Under the pieces are notes generated by a model that was given only the letters and a program-made list of their open reading frames with translations, searched no databases and had not been told where the DNA came from. Below are positions 39,024-48,259 of a DNA stretch of 64,000 bases, one piece after another. A program made the translations under genes and the position numbers. The DNA lies in assembly GCA_035456105.1 (NCBI GenBank), contig DATIDV010000004.1:62001-126000 (forward strand), written 5' to 3'. The DNA comes from Viridibacterium sp035456105. Its GTDB lineage: Bacteria; Pseudomonadota; Gammaproteobacteria; Burkholderiales; Rhodocyclaceae. Within the stretch, counting starts at the first letter, position 1. Every line of letters starts with the position of its first letter.

Positions 39024-40178
39024 TCATCGTGCTGCATTTCTTGAATGCCTGATTTTCTCTGCCAAGCGGTTTGGCCGCAGGTTAGCGTATCTTTTTAACA
39101 TGCGCGGATCAGTGTGACCAGTGATTGAGGCAATCTCTGTATCGTTCAATTCCGTCGTTTCGAACAGGCGACTAGTGGCTTCGTGCCGGATGTCGTGAAG
39201 CGATAAATCCTCGCAGCCAGCAGCATCGTAGGCGGAGATCATCCGATGCGAAATGAGGTTGGACAATTTCTTGAGCGCATCGGGATCGATATCACCATCC
39301 CACCACGGAAACAGCCGCCCGCCCTTGCCTGCTTCCAGGCATCGCCGCTGCAGGATCTCTTCCATCCGGTCAGTCATGATTGGCACCTGACGCTTCTGCC
39401 CGTTCTTGGTCTCATCGAGGTTTACTGACCGGCCGGCAAAGCTGATCTGATCTTCGGTCAGCGTGACCATCTCGCGGAGACGCATACACGAGTCAAGCGC
39501 CAGGTGATGCAGGTCGAGTCGTGCGCACCCTTCTGGCAACGCAAGCGGCCGCTGACGGCCCTCGGGTTTGCCACCCGACAAGACATGATCAATCCGCGCC
39601 TCTTCGCCCTCCTCCAGCCGGCGATCACGCTCAACGTCCACCTTGCCCTGCGCGCCTGACCTGCCAAGAACAGCCAGGTCATCACGGGTGTAAATCGAGT
39701 AGCCGCGCGGCAATCGTCGCAACGGGTGTGACAGTAGGCCAGCGATGTTCTTGTTCGCTCCCCAGTCGCAGCACCTGGCCAGCGCCCCAACGTATTTGCG
39801 GATCGTGCCCGGCGCAAGGTTGCGCTCGCGCTTCATGCTGGTGACCCACGCCTCCGCCCAGTCGTAGTTCAGCTTCACCAAAGGTAGGCCACCGTCATGC
39901 AGGAGGATGTAACCCAAGAGCAGGTCATCGTCGGACTTCACCGCGACGGCGCTGAGGTATGCGCGGATCGCTGCACCCAGCGTCGCCACCTTCTCCCGCG
40001 ACTCAGTGACGAGATCCGGCGGCACGATGCCCTTGTCGAGCAAAGCCTCGATGCGCGCGCACACCTGGTCGCCCTCCGCCTCGGTGTCGAACGTCATCGA
40101 TACCGGATTCGGAAGCAAGGGCTTGCGCTTGATGACGAATTCCCACGTGCCGTTTGCACGCTGTCTTTTTGATGCCAA
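39024..40178 (-). CDS. int: Tyrosine integrase
   Basis: This 384-residue site-specific recombinase has Arg233 (CMRLREM), the His328-x-x-Arg331 pair (LHDIRHE), His355 (TGHTDP) and the nucleophile Tyr364 (LKRYANL). The N-terminal 60 residues resemble arm-type binding domains. It starts at TTG 40178 with GGGGAGG upstream, and its first 44 codons match the fragment at 1-133. It lies next to the tRNA-Cys att site and transcribes away from it, typical for phages using tRNA genes. Confidence 0.95.
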   Translation of the reverse strand: MASKRQRANGTWEFVIKRKPLLPNPVSMTFDTEAEGDQVCARIEALLDKGIVPPDLVTESREKVATLGAAIRAYLSAVAVKSDDDLLLGYILLHDGGLPLVKLNYDWAEAWVTSMKRERNLAPGTIRKYVGALARCCDWGANKNIAGLLSHPLRRLPRGYSIYTRDDLAVLGRSGAQGKVDVERDRRLEEGEEARIDHVLSGGKPEGRQRPLALPEGCARLDLHHLALDSCMRLREMVTLTEDQISFAGRSVNLDETKNGQKRQVPIMTDRMEEILQRRCLEAGKGGRLFPWWDGDIDPDALKKLSNLISHRMISAYDAAGCEDLSLHDIRHEATSRLFETTELNDTEIASITGHTDPRMLKRYANLRPNRLAEKIRHSRNAAR

Positions 40179-40269
40179 TGTACTGGCCTCCCCGCCTAGT
40201 AATCCGAAGGACGGGTGGTTATAGCATTTTTGCGGGTGGATGGAGGGGGTTTTGCGGGGGCATAGACGT

Positions 40270-40293
40270 AAAAAAGCCCGCTTCGGCGGGCTT
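40270..40293 (-). terminator. Terminator after tRNA-Cys
   Basis: An 8-bp stem (AAGCCCGC/GCGGGCTT) with a TTCG loop is followed by T residues on the minus strand. It lies about 30 bases past the tRNA 3' end. Confidence 0.75.
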
Positions 40294-40301
40294 AGATGTT
40301 A

Positions 40302-40368
40302 CGTAACTACTTGATTTATTTGGAGGCGCGGCCCAGAGTCGAACTGGGCTAACCGGATTTGCAATCCG
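40302..40368. repeat. Right attachment site (within tRNA-Cys)
   Basis: This matches 258-324 at 66 of 67 positions; the identical core is 40322-40368, the 3' part of the tRNA up to and including the anticodon stem. The phage brings its own copy of that part, so the tRNA stays intact. Confidence 0.9.
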
Positions 40369-40394
40369 GGGCATAACCGCTTTGCTACCGCGCC
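40321..40394 (-). tRNA. cysT: tRNA-Cys (GCA)
   Basis: This 74-nt gene has a GGCGCGG acceptor 5' strand, a 3' CCA encoded in DNA and anticodon GCA in the TTGCAAA loop. It follows tRNA-Gly as in the conserved pgsA-glyW-cysT order. It is the integration target, kept functional by the prophage-supplied 3' half. Confidence 0.95.
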
Positions 40395-40430
40395 TCGCGG
40401 ACAAGCATTAAACCGCACTTGCTTCCAACT

Positions 40431-40461
40431 AAAAAGGGAAAGCGGCGTTTTGCTTTCCCTT
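40431..40461 (-). terminator. Hairpin between tRNA-Gly and tRNA-Cys
   Basis: AAGGGAAAGC pairs with GCTTTCCCTT around an 8-nt loop and is followed by TTTTT on the minus strand. It may end or attenuate the tRNA-Gly transcript before tRNA-Cys. Confidence 0.6.
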
Positions 40462-40470
40462 CTTTGAATT

Positions 40471-40546
40471 TGGAGCGGGAAAAGAGTCTCGAACTCTCGA
40501 CCTCAACCTTGGCAAGGTTGCGCTCTACCAACTGAGCTATTCCCGC
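40471..40546 (-). tRNA. glyW: tRNA-Gly (GCC)
   Basis: This 76-nt gene has a GCGGGAA acceptor 5' strand, 3' CCA encoded, a CTCAGTTGGTAGAGC D arm and anticodon GCC in the TTGCCAA loop. It lies between pgsA and tRNA-Cys. Confidence 0.96.
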
Positions 40547-40640
40547 GATGAGAGGTGCGCATTTTAATACAGCATCCAGAATTGTCAAGCTTCGCCGCGC
40601 ACTTTTCTTCGCGCTAAAAGTCGCCACGACGAGCGCGGGA

Positions 40641-41210
40641 TCAGACGTCGCGTCGCAGGTCCGGCGCTGCCTTGCGCATGTAGTAAATCATGGACCACAC
40701 CGTCAGCACGGCGGCCACGACGATCAGAAGCGTGCCCAACTTCTGGATGGGTAACCCGAACAAGTCGTCGTGAAACAGCAGCATGGGAATCGCCACCATC
40801 TGCGCCGTAGTCTTGAGCTTGCCCACAAACGACACGGCTACGCTCCTGTCAGCACCTATCTTGGCCATCCATTCGCGCAAGGCGGAAATGGTGATCTCGC
40901 GGCCGATGATGACAAATGCAATGAAGGCATCGCAGCGATCGAGCCACACGAGCACAGTTAGCGCAGCACAGACCATAAGTTTGTCGGCCACAGGATCGAG
41001 GAAGGCGCCGAAGCTGGAAGTCTGCCCCCAGGAGCGCGCCAGGAAGCCGTCGAACCAGTCAGTCAGCGCCGCGAAGACAAACACGACGCAGGCGATCAGA
41101 TTCTTGTGATGCATGCTCAGTACGTCGGCAGGCAGGTAGAACACACCAATCACCACGGGAATCAGGAGGATTCGCGCCCAGGTGAGCAGGATAGGAACGT
41201 TGTTGAACAT
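40641..41210 (-). CDS. pgsA: CDP-diacylglycerol-glycerol-3-phosphate phosphatidyltransferase
   Basis: This 189-residue inner-membrane enzyme makes phosphatidylglycerophosphate, the step committed to phosphatidylglycerol and cardiolipin. The CDP-alcohol phosphotransferase motif D-G-x2-A-R-x8-G-x3-D-x3-D is seen in WFDGFLARSWGQTSSFGAFLDPVAD. Several membrane helices follow. It lies after uvrC and before tRNA-Gly, the conserved proteobacterial order. Confidence 0.96.
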   Translation of the reverse strand: MFNNVPILLTWARILLIPVVIGVFYLPADVLSMHHKNLIACVVFVFAALTDWFDGFLARSWGQTSSFGAFLDPVADKLMVCAALTVLVWLDRCDAFIAFVIIGREITISALREWMAKIGADRSVAVSFVGKLKTTAQMVAIPMLLFHDDLFGLPIQKLGTLLIVVAAVLTVWSMIYYMRKAAPDLRRDV

Positions 41211-41237
41211 AAGTGAGGGCGTGGGTCTGGATGACTG

Positions 41238-43040
41238 CTAGCGCAGCGCGTTATAAATCTGTTCCGCGATTCTACGATTGATCCCCTCTACGCGGCATAA
41301 ATCCTCAATTGTTGCGGTGCGCACCCCTGCCAGACCGCCAAAGGTTTCGATAAGTTTTTTGCGCCGTGTCGGGCCGATGCCCGGAATGTCTTCGAGCTTC
41401 GAAGTGAGACGTGTCTTGCTGCGTCGCGCACGCATGCCGGTGATGGCAAAGCGGTGAGCCTCGTCGCGCACGATCTGGATCAGGTGCAGAGCAGGATGTT
41501 CGCCGCCGAGAATCAGCGGCGGGCGGGCATCAGGAAAGATCAGTTGCTCCAGCCCGGCCTTGCGCTCCTCGCCTTTGGCAACGCCGATCATGGCGATGCT
41601 CTGCAAGCCCAGCTCGTTGAGCACCTCCCAGGCCACGCCAACCTGCCCCTTGCCACCGTCGATGAGGATCAGGTCAGGCCGTACGCCCTCACCTGCTGCA
41701 ACCTTTTCGTAGCGTCGCGTGAGCGCCTGGCGCATTGCCGCGTAGTCGTCACCGGGTTCAATGCCGCTGATATTGAAGCGCCGGTAGTCGGCTTTCTTCA
41801 TGCCCTCGCCTTCCCAGATCACGCAGGAGGCAACCGTAGCCTCGCCTTGGGTATGACTGATGTCAAAGCATTCGATACGCCGCGGACGCTCCTCCATGTT
41901 CAGCACTGTTTTCAAGGCGTCGAGCTGATGCTGGGCACGACCCGATTCGCGCTGTCGCGTTTCGATGGCGAGCTTGGCATTGAGCAAGGCCATCTCGACC
42001 CAGGCTTTCTCGTTCTGGAAGCGAGCAGACGAGACGATGGGGCTTTTCTCCAGAACCTCGTCGAGGACGGCACGCGCAGCCTCCGCTTCTGCGCCTTCAA
42101 TGACAATCTTGCCGGGTGCCGGGTGATCAAGATAATGCTGCTCGATGAAAGCCAGCAGCGCATCGGCCGCATTCAGGCTCTCACCCGCCGCCTGCGGAAA
42201 TTGCGGCCTGTCACCCAGATGGCGGCCGCCACGCACCATGGCGAGATTCACGCAGACGCAACCATCTTGTGCCATGGCGACGATGACGTCGACATCTTCA
42301 TCCTTGCCGGAGTCGACATGTTGCTTGTGCAGCACCGTCTGCAGGGTGCGGATCTGATCGCGGAAGACGGCAGCCTCTTCGAATGCAAAACGTCCGGCAG
42401 CTTCCTGCATCCGCACGCCTAGATCATCGATGACATCCGAATGACGACCATCGAGAAACAGCGTCGCCAGTTTCACGTCGGCAGCATAAGCCTCTTTTTC
42501 GATCAGATTTACACAGGGCCCCGTGCAACGCTTGATCTGATACAGCAGGCAGGGGCGCGAGCGATTGCTGAATACCGAGTTCTCGCAGGTGCGCAGCATG
42601 AACAGGCGTTGCAGCAATTGCAGCGCCTCGCGCGCCGCCCAGCCCGACGGGAATGGCCCGAAGTAACGTACCCCTTTTTCGAACGCACCACGGTAGTAGG
42701 CGATGCGTGGAAACTCATCGCCCGAAATGGCGATATAGGGATAGCTCTTGTCGTCACGAAACAGAATATTGAAGCGCGGCCGCAGCGACTTGATGAGATT
42801 GTTTTCAAGAATCAGTGCCTCGGCTTCCGAACGTACGGCGGTAATGTCGACACGCTCGATGCGCGCCACCATCATCGTGGTGCGCGGGCTGGGATGATTC
42901 TTCTGGAAATAACTCGATACGCGGCGCTTGAGGTTCTTCGCCTTGCCGACGTAGAGCACCTCGTCATTGGCCCCTATCATGCGATAGACACCGGGGCTTT
43001 CCGTCAGATCGCTCAGGAAGGATTTCGCGTCAAAGCTCAT
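41238..43040 (-). CDS. uvrC: UvrABC excinuclease subunit C
   Basis: This 600-residue repair nuclease makes both incisions around DNA damage bound by UvrB. The N-terminal GIY-YIG domain is seen in GVYRMIGANDEVLYVGKAKNLKRR; a cysteine cluster and a UVR motif follow; the C-terminal half has an RNase-H-like nuclease (ECFDISHTQGE, LILIDGGKGQ) and a final helix-hairpin-helix (LEDIPGIGPTRRKKLIETFGG). Full length. Confidence 0.97.
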   Translation of the reverse strand: MSFDAKSFLSDLTESPGVYRMIGANDEVLYVGKAKNLKRRVSSYFQKNHPSPRTTMMVARIERVDITAVRSEAEALILENNLIKSLRPRFNILFRDDKSYPYIAISGDEFPRIAYYRGAFEKGVRYFGPFPSGWAAREALQLLQRLFMLRTCENSVFSNRSRPCLLYQIKRCTGPCVNLIEKEAYAADVKLATLFLDGRHSDVIDDLGVRMQEAAGRFAFEEAAVFRDQIRTLQTVLHKQHVDSGKDEDVDVIVAMAQDGCVCVNLAMVRGGRHLGDRPQFPQAAGESLNAADALLAFIEQHYLDHPAPGKIVIEGAEAEAARAVLDEVLEKSPIVSSARFQNEKAWVEMALLNAKLAIETRQRESGRAQHQLDALKTVLNMEERPRRIECFDISHTQGEATVASCVIWEGEGMKKADYRRFNISGIEPGDDYAAMRQALTRRYEKVAAGEGVRPDLILIDGGKGQVGVAWEVLNELGLQSIAMIGVAKGEERKAGLEQLIFPDARPPLILGGEHPALHLIQIVRDEAHRFAITGMRARRSKTRLTSKLEDIPGIGPTRRKKLIETFGGLAGVRTATIEDLCRVEGINRRIAEQIYNALR

Positions 43041-43188
43041 GCTGCAAGTTTATCGGGTTCCGCGTCTTCACACTGCCCGCGACGACGCTCTCGGATCCCG
43101 CCGCGTACATCGCAGACCGACGGAGAGACTGCGAAGCGTGCGGCAACGACGCGCACAATGCGCGCCAGATTCATCACGAGGATGCGCC

Positions 43189-44253
43189 ATGCGCCCACCC
43201 TGCTCCAGGATCACATTGAAACTCGTCAGCTATGGTTTTGCGCTACTGGCGCTCGCCCTGACGGCCTGCGGCGGTGGCGGCGGCGGTAGCGATTCCTCCG
43301 GCACTGCCAATCAGAGCAATAGTGCATCCAGCACCGCAAGCAGTACGTCCTCCGGAGCCGCGTCGAGCGCTGGCAACAGCTCATCCACAGCAAGCAGCAC
43401 GGGCAGCACGTCGTCCGGCATCTACCTGACCGCGCCGAACATCGCAACCTGCAATACGGGGCAACTCAAGGACAGCGAGCGCACTGGCGTGCTCGACAAG
43501 CTGAACGCGGTACGCGCGCGTCACGGCCTGCCTGCCGTAAGTTACGACAGCAGCTTCGACGGTGCAGCCGCTGAAGCTGCGCTTTACATGGTGGCCAACA
43601 AGGCCCTGACGCACTCACCAGATAGCAGCGGGCCGTGCTACACCAGCAATGCGGCAAGCCTCGCTGGCACGAGCAATCTTCACCTCAGCTGGACCAGTGC
43701 TGCGACAACGCAAAACATCGCCAGCAGCGACGCCATCGTGGGCTACCTCGTCGATGACAATGTTGCCTCTTTGGGCCACCGCCGCTGGGTGCTCTACCCA
43801 TTCCTCAACAAGACGACGTATGGCCGCGTAGACGGACAGCCTGCGGGCACGAGCAGCCAGTACATGGCCTCGGCCCTCAAGGTCATCGGCAATGCGGCCA
43901 GCAGTGTCACCATGGCCAACGACTTCGTGGCCTACCCTTATGGCAACTACCCCGCCAGCGAGTTCGCGGCGGGCTGGTACCTCTCCTTTTCCGTCGTCGC
44001 CAGCAAGACAAGCGCTGCAGCCAATGGCAGCGCGCAAGTCAGCTTTGCAGGCGCCAGTATCACCGTCAGCAATGCTGGAACACCTCTGGCCGTGAGCGGC
44101 CAACTCGCCGACTACACGGGCTATGGCTTGCCGAACTCGCTGCAATGGAAAGTCGCCGGGCTGCAGACCAACGTCACCTACAGCGTGCAGATCGACAATG
44201 TCATCGTGAATGGCGTTACGCGCCAGTACAACTACACGTTCCGACTGCAATAG
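43189..44253 (+). CDS. CAP-domain lipoprotein
   Basis: This 354-residue secreted protein has a lipoprotein signal (FALLALALTAC) followed by a poly-glycine and a serine/alanine-rich spacer (about residues 25-85). A CAP/SCP domain follows: LNAVRARHGLPAVSYDSSFD, KALTHSPDS and GHRRWVLYPFL. CAP proteins are secreted and of varied, often unknown, function. ATG 43189 has an ACGAGGA site; the earlier frame overlaps uvrC and lacks a signal peptide. It is divergent from uvrC and ends at a bidirectional terminator. Confidence 0.85.
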   Translation: MRPPCSRITLKLVSYGFALLALALTACGGGGGGSDSSGTANQSNSASSTASSTSSGAASSAGNSSSTASSTGSTSSGIYLTAPNIATCNTGQLKDSERTGVLDKLNAVRARHGLPAVSYDSSFDGAAAEAALYMVANKALTHSPDSSGPCYTSNAASLAGTSNLHLSWTSAATTQNIASSDAIVGYLVDDNVASLGHRRWVLYPFLNKTTYGRVDGQPAGTSSQYMASALKVIGNAASSVTMANDFVAYPYGNYPASEFAAGWYLSFSVVASKTSAAANGSAQVSFAGASITVSNAGTPLAVSGQLADYTGYGLPNSLQWKVAGLQTNVTYSVQIDNVIVNGVTRQYNYTFRLQ

Positions 44254-44255
44254 AA

Positions 44256-44287
44256 AAGACAGGGCCCACAGATGCGGGCCCTGTCTT
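44256..44287. terminator. Bidirectional terminator
   Basis: Perfect 12-bp arms (44256-44267, 44276-44287) with an 8-nt loop lie between the convergent CAP-protein and nagZ genes. Confidence 0.8.
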
Positions 44288-44304
44288 CACATGCATGCGG
44301 TAGC

Positions 44305-45360
44305 TCAGGCGAGCTGCGTAACCGTGTGCCAGGCCTGCTGAAAGCGCGTATCGATCGACAAGGCCTCCGGGCCGGGACGACCGGCTGGTGTGAGCGCCAG
44401 TACCCGTTCAGCAGAGCGCGCGGAAACATCCGGTTGCCAGCGACTCAGCAAATCATTCGTGAGGTCCGGACGATTGCAGACCAGCACCATGTCGCAACCA
44501 GCACCGTGTGCTGCGGTGGCACGCGCAACGATGTCGCCTACCACTGTCGCCCCCTCCATTGTCAGGTCGTCACTGAAGATCACACCGTCATAGGCCAGAC
44601 GACCACGCAATACGTCCTGCAGCCAGAACCGGGAAAAACCTGCGGGATTCGGATCAACATTTTCGTAGATGACATGCGCGGGCATCACGCCGCTCAGTAT
44701 CTTCTTCAAGTCGTGACGGTAGGGCGCGATGTCATCGGCCCAGATTGCATCGAAGTCGCGCGGATCAACCGGGATAGCGACATGCGAATCGGCCTCGGCG
44801 AAGCCGTGCCCCGGAAAGTGCTTGCCGACTGCGCCCATGCCGGCCTCGCGCAGGCCCAGCATGAGGCCATGCGCCAGTTCGGCCGCGATGGCCGGATCAC
44901 GATGAAAGGAGCGGTCTCCCACCACTGCACTCTGGCCGAAATCGAGGTCCAGCACCGGTGTGAAACTGAGGTCCACGCCGTGCGCCAGCAACTCGGCCGC
45001 CAGCACGAAACCAACGTCCTGTGCCGCGGCCTTGGCCGCAGTATTGTGGGCATTTCCCTGCCCCGCCCATAACTCGCCCACCTTGCGCATCGCGGGCAGG
45101 CGCGTGAAGCCACTACGGAAGCGCTGCACGCGCCCGCCTTCGTGATCGACAGCAATGATCAACGCCGGACTGCGCAGCGCGTGAATGTCGGCACATAGCG
45201 CGGAGAGCTGTTCGGGGCTTTCGTAATTGCGCGCAAACAGGATCACACCACCGACGAGCGGATGACGCAGCGTTTCACGCTCGGCATCGCTCATGACAAA
45301 ACCGGCCACATCGCACATCACCGGCCCCAGAGGCAACTTCGCCGCAGCAGTCGAAACCAT
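44305..45360 (-). CDS. nagZ: Beta-N-acetylhexosaminidase
   Basis: This 351-residue cytoplasmic GH3 enzyme removes GlcNAc from anhydro-muropeptides in peptidoglycan recycling. The signature KHFPGHG holds the histidine general acid/base, and FSDDLTMEG holds the catalytic aspartate. It is the last gene of the recO-pdxJ-acpS-nagZ run. Confidence 0.95.
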   Translation of the reverse strand: MVSTAAAKLPLGPVMCDVAGFVMSDAERETLRHPLVGGVILFARNYESPEQLSALCADIHALRSPALIIAVDHEGGRVQRFRSGFTRLPAMRKVGELWAGQGNAHNTAAKAAAQDVGFVLAAELLAHGVDLSFTPVLDLDFGQSAVVGDRSFHRDPAIAAELAHGLMLGLREAGMGAVGKHFPGHGFAEADSHVAIPVDPRDFDAIWADDIAPYRHDLKKILSGVMPAHVIYENVDPNPAGFSRFWLQDVLRGRLAYDGVIFSDDLTMEGATVVGDIVARATAAHGAGCDMVLVCNRPDLTNDLLSRWQPDVSARSAERVLALTPAGRPGPEALSIDTRFQQAWHTVTQLA

Positions 45361-45366
45361 GATTAC

Positions 45367-45750
45367 CTACCTTGTGTTCTGTTCAATCAGGGCGACAGCC
45401 ACGACGTATTCCTTTTCGTCGCTGATCGAGAGTATGGCGCTCAACTTTGATTCGTGTAGCAGCGCCACAACCTCGTCCGTATAGATGTAATGCGGCTTGC
45501 CCAACTCGTTGTGCCCCACGCCTACCGTATGCAAGGTGATTGGCGTGCGCAGACCTGTACCAAAGGCCTTGGAGAAAGCTTCCTTGGCGGCGAAGCGTTT
45601 GGCGAGAAAACGGGCGGGATCCCGTGCAGCGAAAAACTCTTCACGTTCCGCCGGCATCAGGATGTGCTCTGCGTAGCGCTCGGCATGTTTCTCCAGCCCC
45701 TCGCGGATGCGCGCCACAGCAACGATGTCAGTGCCTATGCCGAAAATCAT
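45367..45750 (-). CDS. acpS: Holo-[acyl-carrier-protein] synthase
   Basis: This 127-residue enzyme transfers 4'-phosphopantetheine from CoA to the serine of acyl carrier protein (the acpP product at 59827-60069). It opens MIFGIGTDIVAVARI and has the RFLAKRFAAKEAFSKAFG motif with the metal-binding Glu. It lies 4 bases after pdxJ, a common pairing. Confidence 0.96.
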   Translation of the reverse strand: MIFGIGTDIVAVARIREGLEKHAERYAEHILMPAEREEFFAARDPARFLAKRFAAKEAFSKAFGTGLRTPITLHTVGVGHNELGKPHYIYTDEVVALLHESKLSAILSISDEKEYVVAVALIEQNTR

Positions 45751-45754
45751 GAAA

Positions 45755-46513
45755 TCAGGCCTGCAGGCGATTGGCCGACTCGCGCATGAGACGCTTCATC
45801 TCGGCCACCGCCTCGCGCAAGCCGACAAATACCGCTCGGCTGACGATGGCGTGACCGATATGCAACTCACGTATCTCGGGCAAAGCCGCCACGGGTTGCA
45901 CGTTGAAGTAGTTGAGCGCGTGGCCAGCGTTGAAGCGCATGCCATGGTCAACGATGGCACGGCCGGCCACACGGATGCGGTTGAGCTCTTCAAGCACTGC
46001 CGGACTGCGCATGTCGCGCCCACGCGAAAAGAACGCATGTGCATAGGGACCAGTGTGGATTTCACAAACCCGTGCGCCAATGCGGGCTGCCGCCTCTACC
46101 TGCGCCGGGTCGGCATCAATGAACACACTGGTCATGATGCCTGCATCACGCAGGCGCGAGATGACGTCCTTGAGCCGCGCTTCATCGCCAAGAATGTTGA
46201 GGCCACCCTCTGTGGTTACTTCCTGACGCCCTTCAGGCACCAGCATGGCCATTTCCGGTTTGATATCGCATGCCACGGCAACCATCTCACTGGTCGCCGC
46301 CATTTCGAGGTTGAGCTTGATGTGGGTCAGCTCGCGCAGGCGACGTACGTCCTGATCCTGAATATGCCGACGGTCTTCACGCAAATGAACCGTAATGCCA
46401 TCTGCGCCCCCCAGATGCGCTTCCACGGCAGCCCACACAGGATCGGGTTCGTAGGTACGGCGCGCCTGACGTAGGGTGGCAACGTGGTCGATGTTTACAC
46501 CGAGTTCAATCAT
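45755..46513 (-). CDS. pdxJ: Pyridoxine 5'-phosphate synthase
   Basis: This 252-residue TIM-barrel enzyme condenses 3-amino-2-oxopropyl phosphate with deoxyxylulose 5-phosphate to make pyridoxine phosphate. It opens MIELGVNIDHVATLRQARRT and holds HLREDRRHIQDQDV and ETIHTGPYA-like (EIHTGPYAHAF) motifs. Its start abuts the recO stop. Confidence 0.96.
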   Translation of the reverse strand: MIELGVNIDHVATLRQARRTYEPDPVWAAVEAHLGGADGITVHLREDRRHIQDQDVRRLRELTHIKLNLEMAATSEMVAVACDIKPEMAMLVPEGRQEVTTEGGLNILGDEARLKDVISRLRDAGIMTSVFIDADPAQVEAAARIGARVCEIHTGPYAHAFFSRGRDMRSPAVLEELNRIRVAGRAIVDHGMRFNAGHALNYFNVQPVAALPEIRELHIGHAIVSRAVFVGLREAVAEMKRLMRESANRLQA

Positions 46514-47235
46514 TACAACTCCTGCAATTCGATGAGGATGCGGCGCGACTCCAGCTGCTGGCCGCCGAGATAGTGTTGTAGCAGACGACGCATGAGCCCC
46601 TTGGCTTGCGTCAGCGTATCTGCATCGGAAAAGTCATCACGCGCCATGGCCAGCAAGACTCGGCCGTCGAGTGTTGGAATATCACCCATCTCGCCCTCCG
46701 CTTCAAGCACGCCACGCTCGGCGACAAAGCAGTAGCGGCCATCGGCCCGCACCACTTCGCCAGTGTCCGCCAGTACGTCCAGCGTCAAACCGTAGCCAAG
46801 TTCCTGCAACAAGGCCAGTTCGAAACTGCGCAAGAGAGGTGCAGTCGACGCGCCTTCCGCCAGCGCGCGAATGGTCGCGGCATATCGATCGAACAGGACA
46901 GGATGTGGATCTTCTCGCGGCAAGAGGCGCAGCAATAGTTCGTTAAGATAGTAGCCGCACAACAAACCAATGCCGCACAACAGAGCCTGCCCACCGAGCC
47001 AGTAAGCACCGGTCAGCGTCTTGACCTCGCTTTTGCCAGTCCAGGAAACGGCCAACGGCTGGAACGCCATCAGCACGCCACGCACCGCTGAACCAGGGCG
47101 CCGCGCGCCTTTTGCCATCAAGGGCAAGCGCCCGTATTCACGCGTCAGGGTTTCGACAATCAGACTGGTCTCACGCCATGGATAGGTGTGCAGGACAAAG
47201 CCTTGCGTGTCATCAATGCGTTGGCGCGGATTCAT
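46513..47235 (-). CDS. recO: DNA repair protein RecO
   Basis: This 240-residue protein loads RecA with RecR and anneals single strands in the RecF pathway. The N-terminal OB-fold is seen in GFVLHTYPWRETSLIVETLTREYGRLPLMAKGARRP; a helical domain follows. ATG 47235 fits the family's start; a TTG at 47277 would add 14 residues. It lies downstream of era as usual. Confidence 0.92.
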   Translation of the reverse strand: MNPRQRIDDTQGFVLHTYPWRETSLIVETLTREYGRLPLMAKGARRPGSAVRGVLMAFQPLAVSWTGKSEVKTLTGAYWLGGQALLCGIGLLCGYYLNELLLRLLPREDPHPVLFDRYAATIRALAEGASTAPLLRSFELALLQELGYGLTLDVLADTGEVVRADGRYCFVAERGVLEAEGEMGDIPTLDGRVLLAMARDDFSDADTLTQAKGLMRRLLQHYLGGQQLESRRILIELQEL

Positions 47236-47305
47236 GCGGCGATGTTGCGACGCCACAGGTGCGCCGGAAAAGTCCAAGAAAGCAGCGAGAGATATGGCTG
47301 CGTTT

Positions 47306-48259
47306 TCAGTCGTAGCCTAAAGACTTGAGCGCGTGTTCGTCGTCAGCCCAGCCGCTCTTCACCTTGACCCAGATCTCAAGATAAACCTTGCTGTCGAAGA
47401 GCTTTTCCATATCGATGCGCGCCTCGGTGGAAATGCGCTTGAGATGTTCGCCGCCCTTGCCGATGACCATCGCCTTGTGACCCGCCTTGTCGACAATGAC
47501 AGCGGCGTAGATCTTGCGCATACGGCCTTCGACTTCGAATTTCTCGATCTCTACTGTCATGCCGTAAGGCAGCTCTTCACCAAGCAAACGGAACAGCTTT
47601 TCACGTACGAACTCGGCGGCAAGGAAGCGCTCGGAACGGTCTGTGATGTCGTCTTCGCCAAAAACATGCGGCGCTTCAGGCAGGAACTTGCCGAGCGTGC
47701 TCAGCAATTCAGGCGCATTCTTGCCGCGCTGCGCGCTGATCGGCACCATGTCGGCAAACGGATAGACCTCGGCCATCTGCGCCAGGAAAGGCAGCACGTC
47801 GCGCTTATTATCGAGCAGGTCGATCTTGTTGATCACCAGCACAACCTTGGCGCCTTCCGGAATGAGGTCCAGCACCTGCTTGTCGGCCGGGCCGAAACGT
47901 TCACACTCGACAACCAGCGCGATGACATCGACATCGACCAGCGCCTGCGTCACGGTGCGGTTCATGTTGCGATTGAGCGCGTTGCGATGCTCCGTCTGGA
48001 AGCCCGGCGTATCGACAAAGATGAACTGATCGTTGCCCTCGGTAAGCACACCGGTCACGCGATGGCGCGTGGTCTGCGGCTTCCGCGACACAATGCTGAC
48101 CTTCTGCCCGACGAGTCGATTGAGCAAAGTCGACTTGCCGACATTCGGACGACCAACGATGGCGATATAGCCGGTGCGTACCAGACCACTTGCAAGAGGC
48201 TCGTTGGCGGTAGGTGCGTTGTCGGAAGAGTCCGGAGAAGCGTCAGGCGTATTACTCAT
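47306..48259 (-). CDS. era: GTPase Era
   Basis: This 317-residue ribosome-assembly GTPase has G1 GRPNVGKST, G3 DTPGFQ and G4 NKIDLL, and a C-terminal KH domain for 16S rRNA binding (HKAMVIGKGGEHLKRISTEARIDMEKLF). ATG 48259 overlaps the rnc stop by 8 bases; the longer open frame upstream only reads rnc out of frame. The N-terminal 25 residues are a polar extension. Confidence 0.96.
   Translation of the reverse strand: MSNTPDASPDSSDNAPTANEPLASGLVRTGYIAIVGRPNVGKSTLLNRLVGQKVSIVSRKPQTTRHRVTGVLTEGNDQFIFVDTPGFQTEHRNALNRNMNRTVTQALVDVDVIALVVECERFGPADKQVLDLIPEGAKVVLVINKIDLLDNKRDVLPFLAQMAEVYPFADMVPISAQRGKNAPELLSTLGKFLPEAPHVFGEDDITDRSERFLAAEFVREKLFRLLGEELPYGMTVEIEKFEVEGRMRKIYAAVIVDKAGHKAMVIGKGGEHLKRISTEARIDMEKLFDSKVYLEIWVKVKSGWADDEHALKSLGYD

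Larger units (their letters stand above)
278..40368. mobile_element. Complete siphovirus-like prophage integrated in tRNA-Cys
   Basis: The prophage is bounded by a 47-bp exact direct repeat (278-324 and 40322-40368) made of the 3' half of tRNA-Cys, so the element is 40,044 bp from repeat to repeat. It carries an integrase, a divergent repressor/Cro region, a primase-helicase, ParA- and ParB-like proteins, terminase, portal, capsid, tail and lysis genes. No essential structural gene is visibly broken, so it may be inducible. Morphogenesis genes follow lambda order at the head end and a DUF2460-DUF2163-NlpC/P60-tip order at the tail end, which indicates a long non-contractile tail. Confidence 0.93.
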
